This document shows positions 6,597-15,367 of a stretch of 40,470 bases of DNA, piece after piece; the stretch's first letter is position 1, and the number at the start of each line of letters is the position of its first letter. The position numbers and the translations under genes are program-made. Under the pieces are notes generated by a model. That model did no database searches. It had not been told where the DNA came from and saw nothing but the letters and a program-made list of their open reading frames with translations. The stretch is from Lachnocurva sp029100405 (GTDB lineage Bacteria; Bacillota; Clostridia; Lachnospirales; Lachnospiraceae): the NCBI GenBank assembly GCA_046263755.1, contig JBJYZC010000021.1, positions 1-40,470 on the forward strand. The letters run 5' to 3'.

Positions 6597-9248
6597 TCAT
6601 CGACCTCCTGACCGATAGTTGCTCCGCTGGGTCGCCCGGACGACGATCTCATCAATCCGCTCTTGTCCGATGTAGACAGGGATAATGATGTCACCGCCAC
6701 CTACTCCTGCGAGGGCACCCTTCACAATTTCCGCAAGCTTATCCGTACCAACCACAGCTTCCTGCCCGGCTTCACCGCCTCCAAGGAGTCTTCCACCTGC
6801 AGCGCCGAAGATCGTCGGGCTGTTTAAGAGGTAGGCATCATCCATAGCCTTCCGGTACCAGCTGACCGACAGGTGCGGAACAGACGGCGGATCAATGGAG
6901 AGCCTTCCGCTGATGGAGAAATGCGGAAGTTTAATGTGAGGAAGTTCCAAATGGCAGCCGGAGAAGAATCCCTTGATCCGATCCAGACCTCCACTCACGA
7001 TGCTCTTTGCATTCTCGATCATGGAGGAGAAAGCTCCCTTGATCTCACCAAGTTTTCCCTGTGCAGAAGAAAGCGCATCGCCAAGTTTCCCACCCGTCAG
7101 ATCATTGATCTTCGAGAATCCTGTTTCCCAGATCGACTTATAGGCATCCACAGCGGTACCAATGATGCCCTTGATCCCACCTCCATGCTGATCAACGGAT
7201 GACTGAATCGCATCCCATGCATTCCCGGTGTTCGTCTTTACGGTATCCCACGCAGTACCGATCGTAGTCTTGATGTTATCAAAGGTCGTACCTGCTGTCG
7301 TCTTGATCCCGTCCCACACACCGGAGAGCGTCGTCGTGATGCCGTTCCATGCAGTCGATGCAGCCGAGCTGATGGTCGTCCAGGTATTCGAAAGGAAATC
7401 CGAAATGCCAGTAAAGACCGTGGTAGCTGTCGTACTGATCCCTTCCCAGAGTCCTGTGAAGAAGCCGCTAATGCCGTTCCACACAGTCTCCGTCACAGAC
7501 TGAATACCGTTCCATAATTCGGAGAAGAAGTCACCAAGTGTCGTGCCTACAGCCTTCACGCCTTCACAGACGGTAGTCCAGACACCGCCAAACCACTCGG
7601 AGATTTCTCCCCAGTGTTTCACGATCTCAATCACCGCGACTACAGCAGCCACCACCGCCGCAATGATGGCGATGATCGGGAGAATCGGAACGGAAACTGC
7701 TGTGATCGCCGGGATCGCTGTTGTGGAAAGAAAGCCGACCAGCTTTCCGACCACACTTGTGACGGAACCCACAGCGGTGACAACCTTGCCGACACCGACG
7801 ACGACCGGACCGACAGCGGCAGCGATGAGTGCAGCTTTGACAATTGCCTCCTGCATACCGGGTGATAATCCATCCCATGCACCTTTCAGGGCCGTCACCA
7901 CATCTTTGATCTGGGTCATCGCTTCCGTGATCATCGGTGCCGACGCATCTATGATCTCCGCGCCGAGGTCTTTTAAGTTGTTCATCACAACCGTCATCTG
8001 GTCCAAAGGGTCCAGCGTCTCATTGAACGTACTCTCCACAGACCCCGCATAATCTCCCAGCGTGGTAGAGAGGTCGCTTAAGGAGAGTTTCCCACTCTGC
8101 ACCGCATTGTAGATCGCGCCACCGGCACGGGAGCCAAAGAGGTCGTAGGCCGCCTGCAGCTTCTCGGTATCGGAGGCATTGCTGTTCATGGTTTTGGAGA
8201 AATCCTTCAGTGCGTCACTTAAGGACTGTCCATTCTTTGTTGCGGTCTTCTGTGCCTTGGTAAGGCCGGTGAGCATCGTCGAGGTATCAAGACCTGACAT
8301 CTCCACAGCGCCCATAAACCCTGCCGCCTGTTCCGCAGAAAGTCCCATGGACTGGAATTGTGCGGCATTCTTGGAAAGATCCTGCGAGAGCGTATCCATC
8401 GACACACCGGTTGCCTGACCGACCTGATTCAAAGCATCGAGGAGGTTCCCGGCATCATCGGACGACTGACCGAAGGCGTTGAGGACGGAAGATACGTTAT
8501 CGACCGAGGTGCTGACATCCGTGCTGTTGAGGGTTGCAAACTCCACGAACTTCTTAGAAAGATCCTCCAAGGCATCCCCGGTGAGTCCAAACCTCGTGTT
8601 CACCTCGCCAACGGCATCACCGGCAGTCTGAAAGTCTGTCGGAATGGTCTCCGCGATCGACTTGGCACGCTTCTGCATATCCTCAAGGGCTGCACCGCTT
8701 GCGCCTGTCTTCTGCGTCACGGTATCGAGCGCTTCATCGACTTCCTTCCAAGCGGCAACCGACGCAGCACCGACCGCAGCGACAGGAACCGTGATGCCTT
8801 TGGTCAGTCCTTCACCCACATCGCTGATCTTGCCGCCGACTTCCTTCATCTTGTCACCGGCGACCTGAAGCTGCTGTCCGGCAACGGAGCCGAATTTTTT
8901 ATACTCGTCCTCAAGCCCTTCCAGCGACTGCTTGGTCGCCTCGATCTCACGGGTCAGGGCTTCCTGCTGCTTCTGCGTCTCCTCTGTCTGTGGCCCGGCT
9001 TTGAGTTGCGCGAGAGCTTCCTTCTCCTCGGTAAGCTTCTTCTTTGTCGCATCGATAGCGTCGGTGAGGTATTTCTGCTTCTGCGCCAGAAGATCGGCAT
9101 TGCCTGGATCCATCTTCAGGAGCTTGTTGACGTCCTTTAGATTACTCTGGGTGTCCCGGATCTCTTTGTTCACGCCTTTCAGGGCATTGGAGAGCTTTGT
9201 GGTATCGCCGTCCAGCTCGATTGTGATTCCTTTAATGCGATCTGCCAT
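6597..9248 (-). CDS. Phage tail tape measure protein
   Basis: An 883-residue protein that sets tail length and is passed through the tail during DNA ejection. Residues 1-140 are a long coiled coil rich in Glu, Lys and Gln. Residues about 150-440 are the conserved tape-measure core (phage-related minor tail type, with the QKTGASGAALEDMQ and VGEVNTRFGLTGDAL motifs). Residues about 455-545 are strongly hydrophobic, enough for two or three membrane-inserting helices. Then come tandem repeats with Trp spaced every 11-18 residues (WNGI, WEGI, WDGI, WDTV, WDAI). The C-terminus has a short GGG/QERIDEIV tail. Start ATG at 9248 follows GGGAGGAG. The largest gene of the tail operon. Confidence 0.95.
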   Translation of the reverse strand: MADRIKGITIELDGDTTKLSNALKGVNKEIRDTQSNLKDVNKLLKMDPGNADLLAQKQKYLTDAIDATKKKLTEEKEALAQLKAGPQTEETQKQQEALTREIEATKQSLEGLEDEYKKFGSVAGQQLQVAGDKMKEVGGKISDVGEGLTKGITVPVAAVGAASVAAWKEVDEALDTVTQKTGASGAALEDMQKRAKSIAETIPTDFQTAGDAVGEVNTRFGLTGDALEDLSKKFVEFATLNSTDVSTSVDNVSSVLNAFGQSSDDAGNLLDALNQVGQATGVSMDTLSQDLSKNAAQFQSMGLSAEQAAGFMGAVEMSGLDTSTMLTGLTKAQKTATKNGQSLSDALKDFSKTMNSNASDTEKLQAAYDLFGSRAGGAIYNAVQSGKLSLSDLSTTLGDYAGSVESTFNETLDPLDQMTVVMNNLKDLGAEIIDASAPMITEAMTQIKDVVTALKGAWDGLSPGMQEAIVKAALIAAAVGPVVVGVGKVVTAVGSVTSVVGKLVGFLSTTAIPAITAVSVPILPIIAIIAAVVAAVVAVIEIVKHWGEISEWFGGVWTTVCEGVKAVGTTLGDFFSELWNGIQSVTETVWNGISGFFTGLWEGISTTATTVFTGISDFLSNTWTTISSAASTAWNGITTTLSGVWDGIKTTAGTTFDNIKTTIGTAWDTVKTNTGNAWDAIQSSVDQHGGGIKGIIGTAVDAYKSIWETGFSKINDLTGGKLGDALSSAQGKLGEIKGAFSSMIENAKSIVSGGLDRIKGFFSGCHLELPHIKLPHFSISGRLSIDPPSVPHLSVSWYRKAMDDAYLLNSPTIFGAAGGRLLGGGEAGQEAVVGTDKLAEIVKGALAGVGGGDIIIPVYIGQERIDEIVVRATQRSNYRSGGR

Positions 9249-9268
9249 AGTCTCCTCCCTTCATGGCA

Positions 9269-9302
9269 TGAAAAAACACCGGCTCATCACCGATGCGGTT
9301 TA
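9269..9302 (-). terminator. Possible weak terminator or attenuator before the tape measure gene
   Basis: On the minus strand, ACCG-CATC-GGT-GATG-AGC-CGGT can fold into a bulged stem followed by six T residues (9270-9275). It begins at the stop of the long tail-chaperone product. It could reduce transcription of the tape measure gene, or be chance. Confidence 0.3.
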
Positions 9303-9841
9303 GAATTGATCAAAATCCTGCTGCGTTGCTACTTGTCGATATTCGTCATCACAGAGGTCGTTTCCGGATTCGATGATCATGTCCATCACGGCTCCTTCGT
9401 CCAGCTCATCCAGCTCAGACAGTGTCAGCCCCATCTGCTTCGCCCTCAGGAGGTATACTGCCGTGTTTACTTCCCGCTCCGTTGGGCGGCTTCTTTTTTT
9501 GGCTTCGACATCGTCCTCCGTGATCCAAGATAAAGAGTGACAAACTCCTGCATATGAAGAAAGAGCTCAGCTCCATCGAACTGGTCTGCCCATTCGAGGA
9601 AGGCGTCCTCGTTCAGCTTGTTCATGTCACGCTTCTCGGCCTGTGCATTCATAATGAAAGCCAGCTTGTCACCGACTGTCATATCGGTCTGGTCATCCTC
9701 GCTGTTCTCCATCTTATTTAAGAGGATCATGAGATCCTGATGGAAAGCCTGCTTGTAGCGGTATGCTGTCGTCCCCGTAGAAAGAAACGGGAACTTCTTC
9801 TCCGACCCATCACTCAGCCGGAGTGAAATTTCCTGATACAT
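9300..9841 (-). CDS. Long tail assembly chaperone (gpGT type) made by -1 frameshift
   Basis: The short chaperone frame contains seven A residues (9500-9494) read as CCA AAA AAA. A -1 slip there leads into a second open frame of 64 residues (RSRPTEREVNTAVYLLRAKQ ... QDFDQF) that stops at 9300, giving a fusion of about 180 residues. Siphophages conserve this G/GT arrangement between major tail protein and tape measure; the long form binds the tape measure. No in-frame start with a ribosome site is seen for the second frame alone, which supports frameshifting. The slip site and the open frame are seen directly; use in the cell is inferred. Confidence 0.75.
9467..9841 (-). CDS. Tail assembly chaperone, short form (gpG type)
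   Basis: A 124-residue protein starting MYQEISLRLSDGSEKKF behind AAGGAGGGG. It is acidic and helical, and has the size and place of gpG-type tail assembly chaperones, directly after the major tail protein and before the tape measure. The last 8 codons (EAAQRSGK) follow the slippery A7 run and are used only when no frameshift happens. Confidence 0.8.
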   Translation of the reverse strand: MYQEISLRLSDGSEKKFPFLSTGTTAYRYKQAFHQDLMILLNKMENSEDDQTDMTVGDKLAFIMNAQAEKRDMNKLNEDAFLEWADQFDGAELFLHMQEFVTLYLGSRRTMSKPKKEAAQRSGK

Positions 9842-9856
9842 GTTGTCCCCTCCTTA

Positions 9857-10513
9857 TCACTTGCTGGAACTGGTCGCCGAAGATGCACTACCACCGCTCG
9901 ATGCAGTAGCACTTGCCGTACCAGATGTCTTCGCCGCAGCAGGGGTATAGACCTTGCTGTACCAGCTCTGGTAAGTGGCATCCGTCGTATCCGCGCTGGA
10001 ACGTGCCTTTACGATGTTCTTCCCAAGCGTCGCATCCTTGACCGATGTCGCATTGATCGTGAGACTCTCCGTCTGCACCTCGATGGAGTCCTCCTTCGTG
10101 GACGATGCCACGGAAGGTCTTGTCGCCGTACAGTTATACATGACGTGACGGATCTCATTCACATCGCCATCAAACTCAAAGAGCAGGGCAAAGTGAACCG
10201 GCTGGGCGTCAGCATCCTCCACCAGAACACCGTTCCCATCCTTGATCTCACCGAGCACATTCTCCCGGAAATCCTCCGGTACCATCGCCGACTCAAAGTC
10301 TCCGTTATAGCCGCTGTTGGCATTGGTGACGAAGTACTGAATGCCGTCTGCCCAGAAGATCGTCTGGTCTCCCTGCGCATCGAGCGAGAGCGAAACAGCA
10401 CCAGGCCACGCTACCGGATCGGCAAAGGTGACTGTCCCATCCTCCGCAATCGTTGCGATGGCATAATGTACATTCTTCAGGTTGTACTTGACCTTATTCT
10501 TTTTGCTTCCCAT
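9857..10513 (-). CDS. Phage major tail protein
   Basis: Tail-tube subunit of 218 residues from the ATG at 10513 (MGSKKNKVKYNLKNVHYAIA), which has AGGAGG about 7 bases upstream; an upstream in-frame start at 10549 would overlap the preceding gene and has no ribosome site. The N-terminal segment (KNVHYAIATIAEDGTVTFA) and the pair-repeat IPGAVSLSLDA-like strand pattern are those of the phi13-type major tail protein family. The C-terminal 25 residues are a low-complexity Ala/Ser/Gly/Thr tail, often seen on tail-tube proteins of this group. Confidence 0.88.
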   Translation of the reverse strand: MGSKKNKVKYNLKNVHYAIATIAEDGTVTFADPVAWPGAVSLSLDAQGDQTIFWADGIQYFVTNANSGYNGDFESAMVPEDFRENVLGEIKDGNGVLVEDADAQPVHFALLFEFDGDVNEIRHVMYNCTATRPSVASSTKEDSIEVQTESLTINATSVKDATLGKNIVKARSSADTTDATYQSWYSKVYTPAAAKTSGTASATASSGGSASSATSSSK

Positions 10514-10514
10514 T

Positions 10515-10832
10515 TCAGGCCTCCTGTTCAAATGAATACAGGACCTCATATAGCTTCTCCGACTCTATCCAGGTCTCTGTCTTTTCAAAGAAGATCCCGC
10601 TCCCAATGAGCAGACCTTCCAGTTTCTTTTCTGTCTCCGGATCCTTCTTGTCCGTGTAGAGCTCGATATCGATTTCCGTGATCGGGAAATACACCGTCCC
10701 ATCCGCAGCAAAGTTGTCGCTGTTCGGACAGCGGAAACAGAGGAAGGGAGGATCCGGTCCCTCGCCCTCCGCAAAATGATCGTAGGCATAGGGAAGCCCC
10801 AGCTCCTCCAGAATCTGTATGATCTTATCCAT
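10515..10832 (-). CDS. Tail terminator / tail completion protein
   Basis: A 105-residue protein starting MDKIIQILEELGLPYAYDHF, with FAEGEGPDPPFLCF and a beta-rich centre (ITEIDIELYTDKKDPETEKKLE). This matches small tail-completion proteins that cap the tail tube in HK97-type siphophages, and the position directly before the major tail protein agrees. GGAGG lies 6 bases before the start at 10832. Confidence 0.72.
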   Translation of the reverse strand: MDKIIQILEELGLPYAYDHFAEGEGPDPPFLCFRCPNSDNFAADGTVYFPITEIDIELYTDKKDPETEKKLEGLLIGSGIFFEKTETWIESEKLYEVLYSFEQEA

Positions 10833-10847
10833 TGCTTCCTCCCGGCA

Positions 10848-11219
10848 TCAGCCCTTCAGTTCCTTCTCAATCTCATCCGACAGCTTTCCGGTGATCTCTT
10901 CTTCAACCGGAGCGATATGAGGAGTACCCTCGACTCTCCCGCCGCCACGCTTGGCGTGTCCTTTCTCCAGAAGGTGCGTCAGTCCATAGATCTTGTTGTG
11001 AACGACCACCTCAGCCCCGATCGCTGATTCCTTCTGGACGGTAGAACGCCAGCCCTTCGCATACTTTCCGGTGCGTTTCGGTGACTTTTCCTTCAGTTCC
11101 TTTACGGCTTCTTTCCCGGCATCCTTGATCTCCTGCTTTACGATGTCGTTCACATCATCGGCATAATCTGAGAGTGTCTTCTCGACCGTTGCCGCGAGAT
11201 CATCTACCTTTACCTTCAT
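10848..11219 (-). CDS. HK97 gp10-family head-tail joining protein
   Basis: From ATG at 11219 (MKVKVDDLAATVEKTLSDYA), 123 residues. The centre (SPKRTGKYAKGWRSTV, then HNKIYGLTHLLEKGHAKRGGG and PHIAPVEEE) is the signature of the HK97 gp10 family. The start overlaps the stop of the preceding gene (ATGA), so a further upstream start at 11237 is less likely. It joins the connector to the tail in the mature particle. Confidence 0.88.
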   Translation of the reverse strand: MKVKVDDLAATVEKTLSDYADDVNDIVKQEIKDAGKEAVKELKEKSPKRTGKYAKGWRSTVQKESAIGAEVVVHNKIYGLTHLLEKGHAKRGGGRVEGTPHIAPVEEEITGKLSDEIEKELKG

Positions 11220-11548
11220 CGCTTCACCTTCTCGCACTTAAACTTCAAACTTCTATGTTTGAATCCCATCGGATCAATGGCGGTGACGTTGTAGATGGCA
11301 TCTCCCAGCCGGATCCGGATCTTTGTGGAATCAAGTCCTTCAAGGCACTTTGCATAACGGACCGTAAAGTCGATCGCATCCGTGCTATTGGTAGTCCCGG
11401 CCTCCTGCTTCTCGGAGCCTCCGCTCTGAACCGGAGTCGCCCAGCAGGTGTAGAAGTCAATCCACGTATTGGTATGGTTTCCATACTTATCCTTCACGAC
11501 CTCGTTCTTCTGAATCGTAAGCCGGACATTCATTGCCGCGATATTCAT
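11216..11548 (-). CDS. Head closure / head-tail adaptor protein
   Basis: A 110-residue beta-rich protein starting MNIAAMNVRLTIQKNEVVKD, with the pattern DKYGNHTNTWIDFYTCWATP that marks SPP1 gp16-type head-tail joining proteins. It lies between the gp6-like connector and the gp10 gene as in other siphophages. GGAGGTGGGAG precedes the start at 11548. Confidence 0.82.
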   Translation of the reverse strand: MNIAAMNVRLTIQKNEVVKDKYGNHTNTWIDFYTCWATPVQSGGSEKQEAGTTNSTDAIDFTVRYAKCLEGLDSTKIRIRLGDAIYNVTAIDPMGFKHRSLKFKCEKVKR

Positions 11549-11560
11549 CTCCCACCTCCA

Positions 11561-11830
11561 TCAGAACCTCGGGTCCCGTTCTCCGAAGAGAAGGTTCCGG
11601 AGTGTGATCGTCAGTGCGTGATGATCAGCTTCTTCCCGATGCTCGTTGATGTAAGCGAGAGAATACAGCACTGCCACCGTGACAATCGGACTATCGTCTT
11701 CTCCAAGACTGTCCTTCCGGAGAACCGAAGCGACCAGACTCTCGGCGGCATCCAGTTCCTGCTGAATGATGTCGTCTTCATCATTCGAATCGACCCGAAG
11801 ATATTTCTTTGCTTCATCCAGTGAGAACAT
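11561..11830 (-). CDS. Head-tail connector protein (gp6-like)
   Basis: From ATG at 11830, 89 residues starting MFSLDEAKKYLRVDSNDEDD. This N-terminal phrase is the hallmark of gp6-like head-tail connectors, which form the ring below the portal. Start at 11830 follows GGGAGGCAGTG; the longer frame up to 11875 lacks a ribosome site and does not resemble the family. Confidence 0.88.
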   Translation of the reverse strand: MFSLDEAKKYLRVDSNDEDDIIQQELDAAESLVASVLRKDSLGEDDSPIVTVAVLYSLAYINEHREEADHHALTITLRNLLFGERDPRF

Positions 11831-11911
11831 CACTGCCTCCCTTCCAGCCAGAAAGAAAGCCCAGGGCTGTGACACCCCGAGCTCTCAACATTACTTTGTT
11901 ACGACTGCGGA

Positions 11912-13102
11912 TCAGGCAGATGCTCCTGCCTTCAGGATCTGTACGGCTTCCGGCAGCACCAGAAGACCATCCACACGCTCCTTCGCCACATAACCTATCA
12001 TGCCGTTGCCAGCAAAGAGCTCGCGGAGCTCCTGCATGGAACGGGTGCCGCGATCGCCGATGTTGTAGTAGCTGTAGTCACCGAATGCCATCACGGGCTT
12101 CCCGGCGGCAAGCTCCGGTGCGAATGCACTGGTGTAGACCGAATAGCCAAGGAGTCTGTCCGGCTCTCCTGCCTGATAGGACGGCTGCCAGATATAGGCT
12201 CCGTTGTTATCCTTGAGCTTTCTCAGCGCCGCAAGGGTCTGGTCGTTCATGATGAACGCTGCCTTCTTGCGGTACGGGCGCTTCAGGGCATACACGAGAT
12301 CCAGCACATCATCGGTCCCGAGCTTGGTGCCGGTGAGCGTCTTTGCGACGGTGCCGCCATTCGTGGCATCGAAGATACCGGTCGGCTTTCCCTTGCCATC
12401 GCCGTTCAGGAAGGCATCCTCCTCGGCGTTTGCAATCGCAATACCGAACTGGTTCGTGATATAACTGGCGAGGTCAAACATGGAGTCGTAGAGAAGCTCC
12501 TCGGTCACCTTCACGGCAACATGGAGCTTATGCGCATCGAGGATCTTCTGGCCGAATTTCGCGTCCGTGAACTGGAGCGCTCCGCCCTCCTCGATCCATG
12601 CAGCCGTAGGTTTTGCCCCGGCGATGTTGATCTTGTGCTCACCGGAAGTGGTGATCTGGGTGGCAAGGCCTCTCATGATGTTCTCCTCATTGAGGACATC
12701 GATGAGTCTCGAATCCCACTCCTCCGGGACGAGGTACCCGCCATCGGCATCCACGCCCTCCTGCAGGATGTCCGATACCTGATGGAAGTTTGTGCGCATG
12801 GCGGTCAGCATATCCTTGGCATACTGGTCAGAGGCACGTCCCTTCTTGACCTTCTCGCCGGTGCTGGTCGGCATGTTGGAAAGCGGAGCAGAGGTCGGCT
12901 GGTTCAGCTGGGCCTCAATGGCTGCCTGACGATTCAGGCGGTCGATCTCTTTGGTAAGATCGGTGATCTCCTTCTCCATCCGGTCATAGGTTTCCCCGTC
13001 TTCTGCAGAGAGAACACCGTTCTCTCCTCTGTGAGCCTCGAGGAAGGACTTTGCTGCCTCCCATGCTCTTGCTCTCTTTGCAATCAAATCCTGTACGTTC
13101 AT
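11912..13102 (-). CDS. Major capsid protein, HK97 family
   Basis: From ATG at 13102, 396 residues with AGGAGG about 9 bases upstream. Residues 1-75 are a coiled coil (the delta or scaffold domain, removed by the prohead protease), followed by a linker and the HK97 fold: VPEEWDSRLIDVLNEENIMRG, TEELLYDSMFDLASYI, NGDGKGKPTGI and FGDYSYYNIGDRGT are family signatures. It comes right after the ClpP-like protease gene, with which it would form a maturation pair. Confidence 0.95.
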   Translation of the reverse strand: MNVQDLIAKRARAWEAAKSFLEAHRGENGVLSAEDGETYDRMEKEITDLTKEIDRLNRQAAIEAQLNQPTSAPLSNMPTSTGEKVKKGRASDQYAKDMLTAMRTNFHQVSDILQEGVDADGGYLVPEEWDSRLIDVLNEENIMRGLATQITTSGEHKINIAGAKPTAAWIEEGGALQFTDAKFGQKILDAHKLHVAVKVTEELLYDSMFDLASYITNQFGIAIANAEEDAFLNGDGKGKPTGIFDATNGGTVAKTLTGTKLGTDDVLDLVYALKRPYRKKAAFIMNDQTLAALRKLKDNNGAYIWQPSYQAGEPDRLLGYSVYTSAFAPELAAGKPVMAFGDYSYYNIGDRGTRSMQELRELFAGNGMIGYVAKERVDGLLVLPEAVQILKAGASA

Positions 13103-13116
13103 ATGTGTTTTCCTCC

Positions 13117-14004
13117 TCACATCATCATGTGCAGAAGATTCAGGCGATCCATGAGGGCATCCACGCTCCGGCCTTCTTCTGCTTTATTGGTTACTGCATT
13201 GCTTACTGCGTAGTGTTTCTTCACCTTGTTTGTGAAGGCAGCCGCCATCTGACGACTGGAATACAAAAAGCCCGTTCCAATTTTGTCATGGTCATTGTCC
13301 GTTCCATTTTTGTCAGGGGCTTTTGAAGAAATATCCTCATTGGACTCTTCCCCATTGGAATGATCCTCTTTCGGATCAGCGCCATCCTCCTGCTCAGGCT
13401 CTTCCATCTTCTCCTTCTGCTCTTCCTCGTGATAGAGTTCTGGGCGCTCCATCACCCGGTCAGCAAAGCCAAGATCTACTGCCTTGTTTGCATCCATCCA
13501 GGTCTCATCGTCCATAAGCTTTGAGAGCTTGTTCTTCGAAAGTCCCGTCTTTTTCACGTAGGCGTTCAGGATGGAATCCTTCACGGAATCCAGCATGGAG
13601 ATTGCCTGCGCAAGGTCGTCCTTGTCTCCCATCGCCATCGTGGACGGGTTATGAATCATGAGCATGGACACCGGACTTACCAGCACCTCGTCTCCTGCCA
13701 TTGCGATGACGGATGCTGCCGATGCTGCAAGGCCGTCGATCTTCACTGTGACCTTCTCCCCATAGGAAAGCAGCATGTTGTAGATCTGCGCTGCCGCCCA
13801 GACATCGCCGCCCGGAGAGTTGATCCAGACCGTGATCGGACCTTTCCCGGAATCCAGATCAGACTTAAAAAGAGCCGGAGTGACGTCATCGTCAAACCAG
13901 CTCGCAGAAGCGATCGTTCCGTTCAAAAACAGAGTGCGTTCCGCAAGATCCGGATCTTCACCATCCGGTGTCTTGTTTCGCACCCACTTCCAAAACTTGT
14001 TCAT
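13117..14004 (-). CDS. ClpP-like prohead (head maturation) protease
   Basis: A 295-residue serine protease of family S14 that trims the capsid scaffold. It shows INSPGGDVWAAAQIYN (oxyanion region), the nucleophile Ser95 in GLAASAASVIAMAG, His118 in MLMIHNPS, and a later Asp in WMDANKAVDLGFAD. The C-terminal 90 residues form a charged, low-complexity tail (Glu/Lys/Asp/Ser) that may act as a scaffold. It overlaps the portal stop by four bases (ATGA-type coupling). Confidence 0.94.
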   Translation of the reverse strand: MNKFWKWVRNKTPDGEDPDLAERTLFLNGTIASASWFDDDVTPALFKSDLDSGKGPITVWINSPGGDVWAAAQIYNMLLSYGEKVTVKIDGLAASAASVIAMAGDEVLVSPVSMLMIHNPSTMAMGDKDDLAQAISMLDSVKDSILNAYVKKTGLSKNKLSKLMDDETWMDANKAVDLGFADRVMERPELYHEEEQKEKMEEPEQEDGADPKEDHSNGEESNEDISSKAPDKNGTDNDHDKIGTGFLYSSRQMAAAFTNKVKKHYAVSNAVTNKAEEGRSVDALMDRLNLLHMMM

Positions 14005-15353
14005 GAGTTCCTCCTTCCCCTTCTGCGGGGTTTTCTGTTTTCGGTATCTTCCTCCGGCTCCTGTTCCTGCTCTGTCTCTTCCTGCTCAGGAGAATCCGTT
14101 CCACCATCCGAACCGCTCTGCTGATAAGCTACCCCTGCTGATTTCAAAGGCGTCATGCTGCCGTTCACGAGAAACAGGTTTCCTCCCTCTTCATCCGGGA
14201 CAAGATCCATGTTCTCCAGTCGCCGCACATCATTTACGCACATAAAACCGTTACTGATGCCGGTCGCATAGCCCTGCATCCGGGAGGCGTAGTTGCCGCG
14301 AAGAAGTCCGTCGACATTGAATCTCGCGTAGTAGACCATCTTCTCCTCTTTGGTAAGAAGCGACCGGGAGATCGCGGACTCGATTCGGGTCAGCCAAGGC
14401 TGTAGGCTATAAGTCACAAATTCAAGCGACTGTTCCTCGATGTTCGAAAAAGTCGCGTGCTCAAGGTCTCCAATCATATGGGGAGGCACCCTGAAGATCC
14501 GTGCAATCTCATCAATCTGGAACTTTCTCGTATCGAGAAACTGTGCTTCCTGCGGATTGATGGAGATCGGTGAATACTTCATCCCTTCCTCGAGGACGGC
14601 TATCTTCCCGGCATTCTGGCTGCCGCCGAATGCTACCTGCCAACTATCTCTCACTTTCTCCGGATCCTTCAGGATGCCCGGATGCTCGAGGACACCGGAA
14701 GGCGCTGCTCCGTTCTCAAAGAACTTCGAGCCGTATTCCTCACAGGCCATCGAGAGGCCGATCGAGTTCTTTGCCATCGCGATCGGACTGTATCCGACAA
14801 GGCCATCGAAACCGAGCCCCGGGATCTGCATCACCTCATGGGGAGAGAGCTTTACGATCGTCTCCTTCATCGTCGGCGCATCGGATCCCTTGGACCAGAG
14901 GTACTGGTAATAGATGTGCCCGTTCTCATCGCGGTCCACGGTCATGCGGTTTGGCATCAGAGGATACAGCGCTGTGACTTCTCCCTTGCCGTTTCGGATG
15001 ATCTGCACAAAGCCATTACCCCACAGGAGAAGGTGTGTCATGAGGGTCTCCCAGAAGGAATAGGCTGTCATCTCTTCATTTGGCTCGCTATGGAGAAGGA
15101 AGTACAAAGGATGATCCGTTGCCTTTACCTTACTGCCGTCCTCTTCCTTGTAGAGATGAAGCGGCAGGCTGGCTACTGCCTCTGCCAATACCCGGACACA
15201 GGCATATACCGCGGTCACCTGCATGGAGCTTCGCTCCGTCACAGTCTTTCCGGAAGAAGTATGTCCGTAATAGGCACGGTAGACACTCCCGGATGTCATA
15301 TCCTTGGGATCTGCTCTCGCCTTCCTTCTGTGGAATAAATCCTTAAATCCCAT
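14001..15353 (-). CDS. Portal protein, HK97 family
   Basis: A 450-residue portal subunit that forms the DNA entry ring. Signatures: TERSSMQVTAVYACVRVLAE near residue 45, ADAVASLPLHLYK-type strand, the HPGILKDPEKV segment, and RIFRVPPHMIGDLEHATFSNIEEQ around 290. The C-terminus is a Glu/Gln-rich low-complexity tail. Start ATG at 15353 follows GGAGGAG. Between large terminase and ClpP-like protease, as expected. Confidence 0.95.
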   Translation of the reverse strand: MGFKDLFHRRKARADPKDMTSGSVYRAYYGHTSSGKTVTERSSMQVTAVYACVRVLAEAVASLPLHLYKEEDGSKVKATDHPLYFLLHSEPNEEMTAYSFWETLMTHLLLWGNGFVQIIRNGKGEVTALYPLMPNRMTVDRDENGHIYYQYLWSKGSDAPTMKETIVKLSPHEVMQIPGLGFDGLVGYSPIAMAKNSIGLSMACEEYGSKFFENGAAPSGVLEHPGILKDPEKVRDSWQVAFGGSQNAGKIAVLEEGMKYSPISINPQEAQFLDTRKFQIDEIARIFRVPPHMIGDLEHATFSNIEEQSLEFVTYSLQPWLTRIESAISRSLLTKEEKMVYYARFNVDGLLRGNYASRMQGYATGISNGFMCVNDVRRLENMDLVPDEEGGNLFLVNGSMTPLKSAGVAYQQSGSDGGTDSPEQEETEQEQEPEEDTENRKPRRRGRRNS

Positions 15354-15367
15354 CGATTACTCCTCCA

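Noticed and set aside
7543..8052. Thr/Ala-rich plus-strand frame of 169 codons
   Set aside because: Antisense to the hydrophobic segments of the tape measure gene; no start signal.
8358..9140. A 260-codon plus-strand frame across the tape measure gene
   Set aside because: It is a mirror of the coiled-coil coding region on the minus strand and has Leu/Arg-rich nonsense composition.
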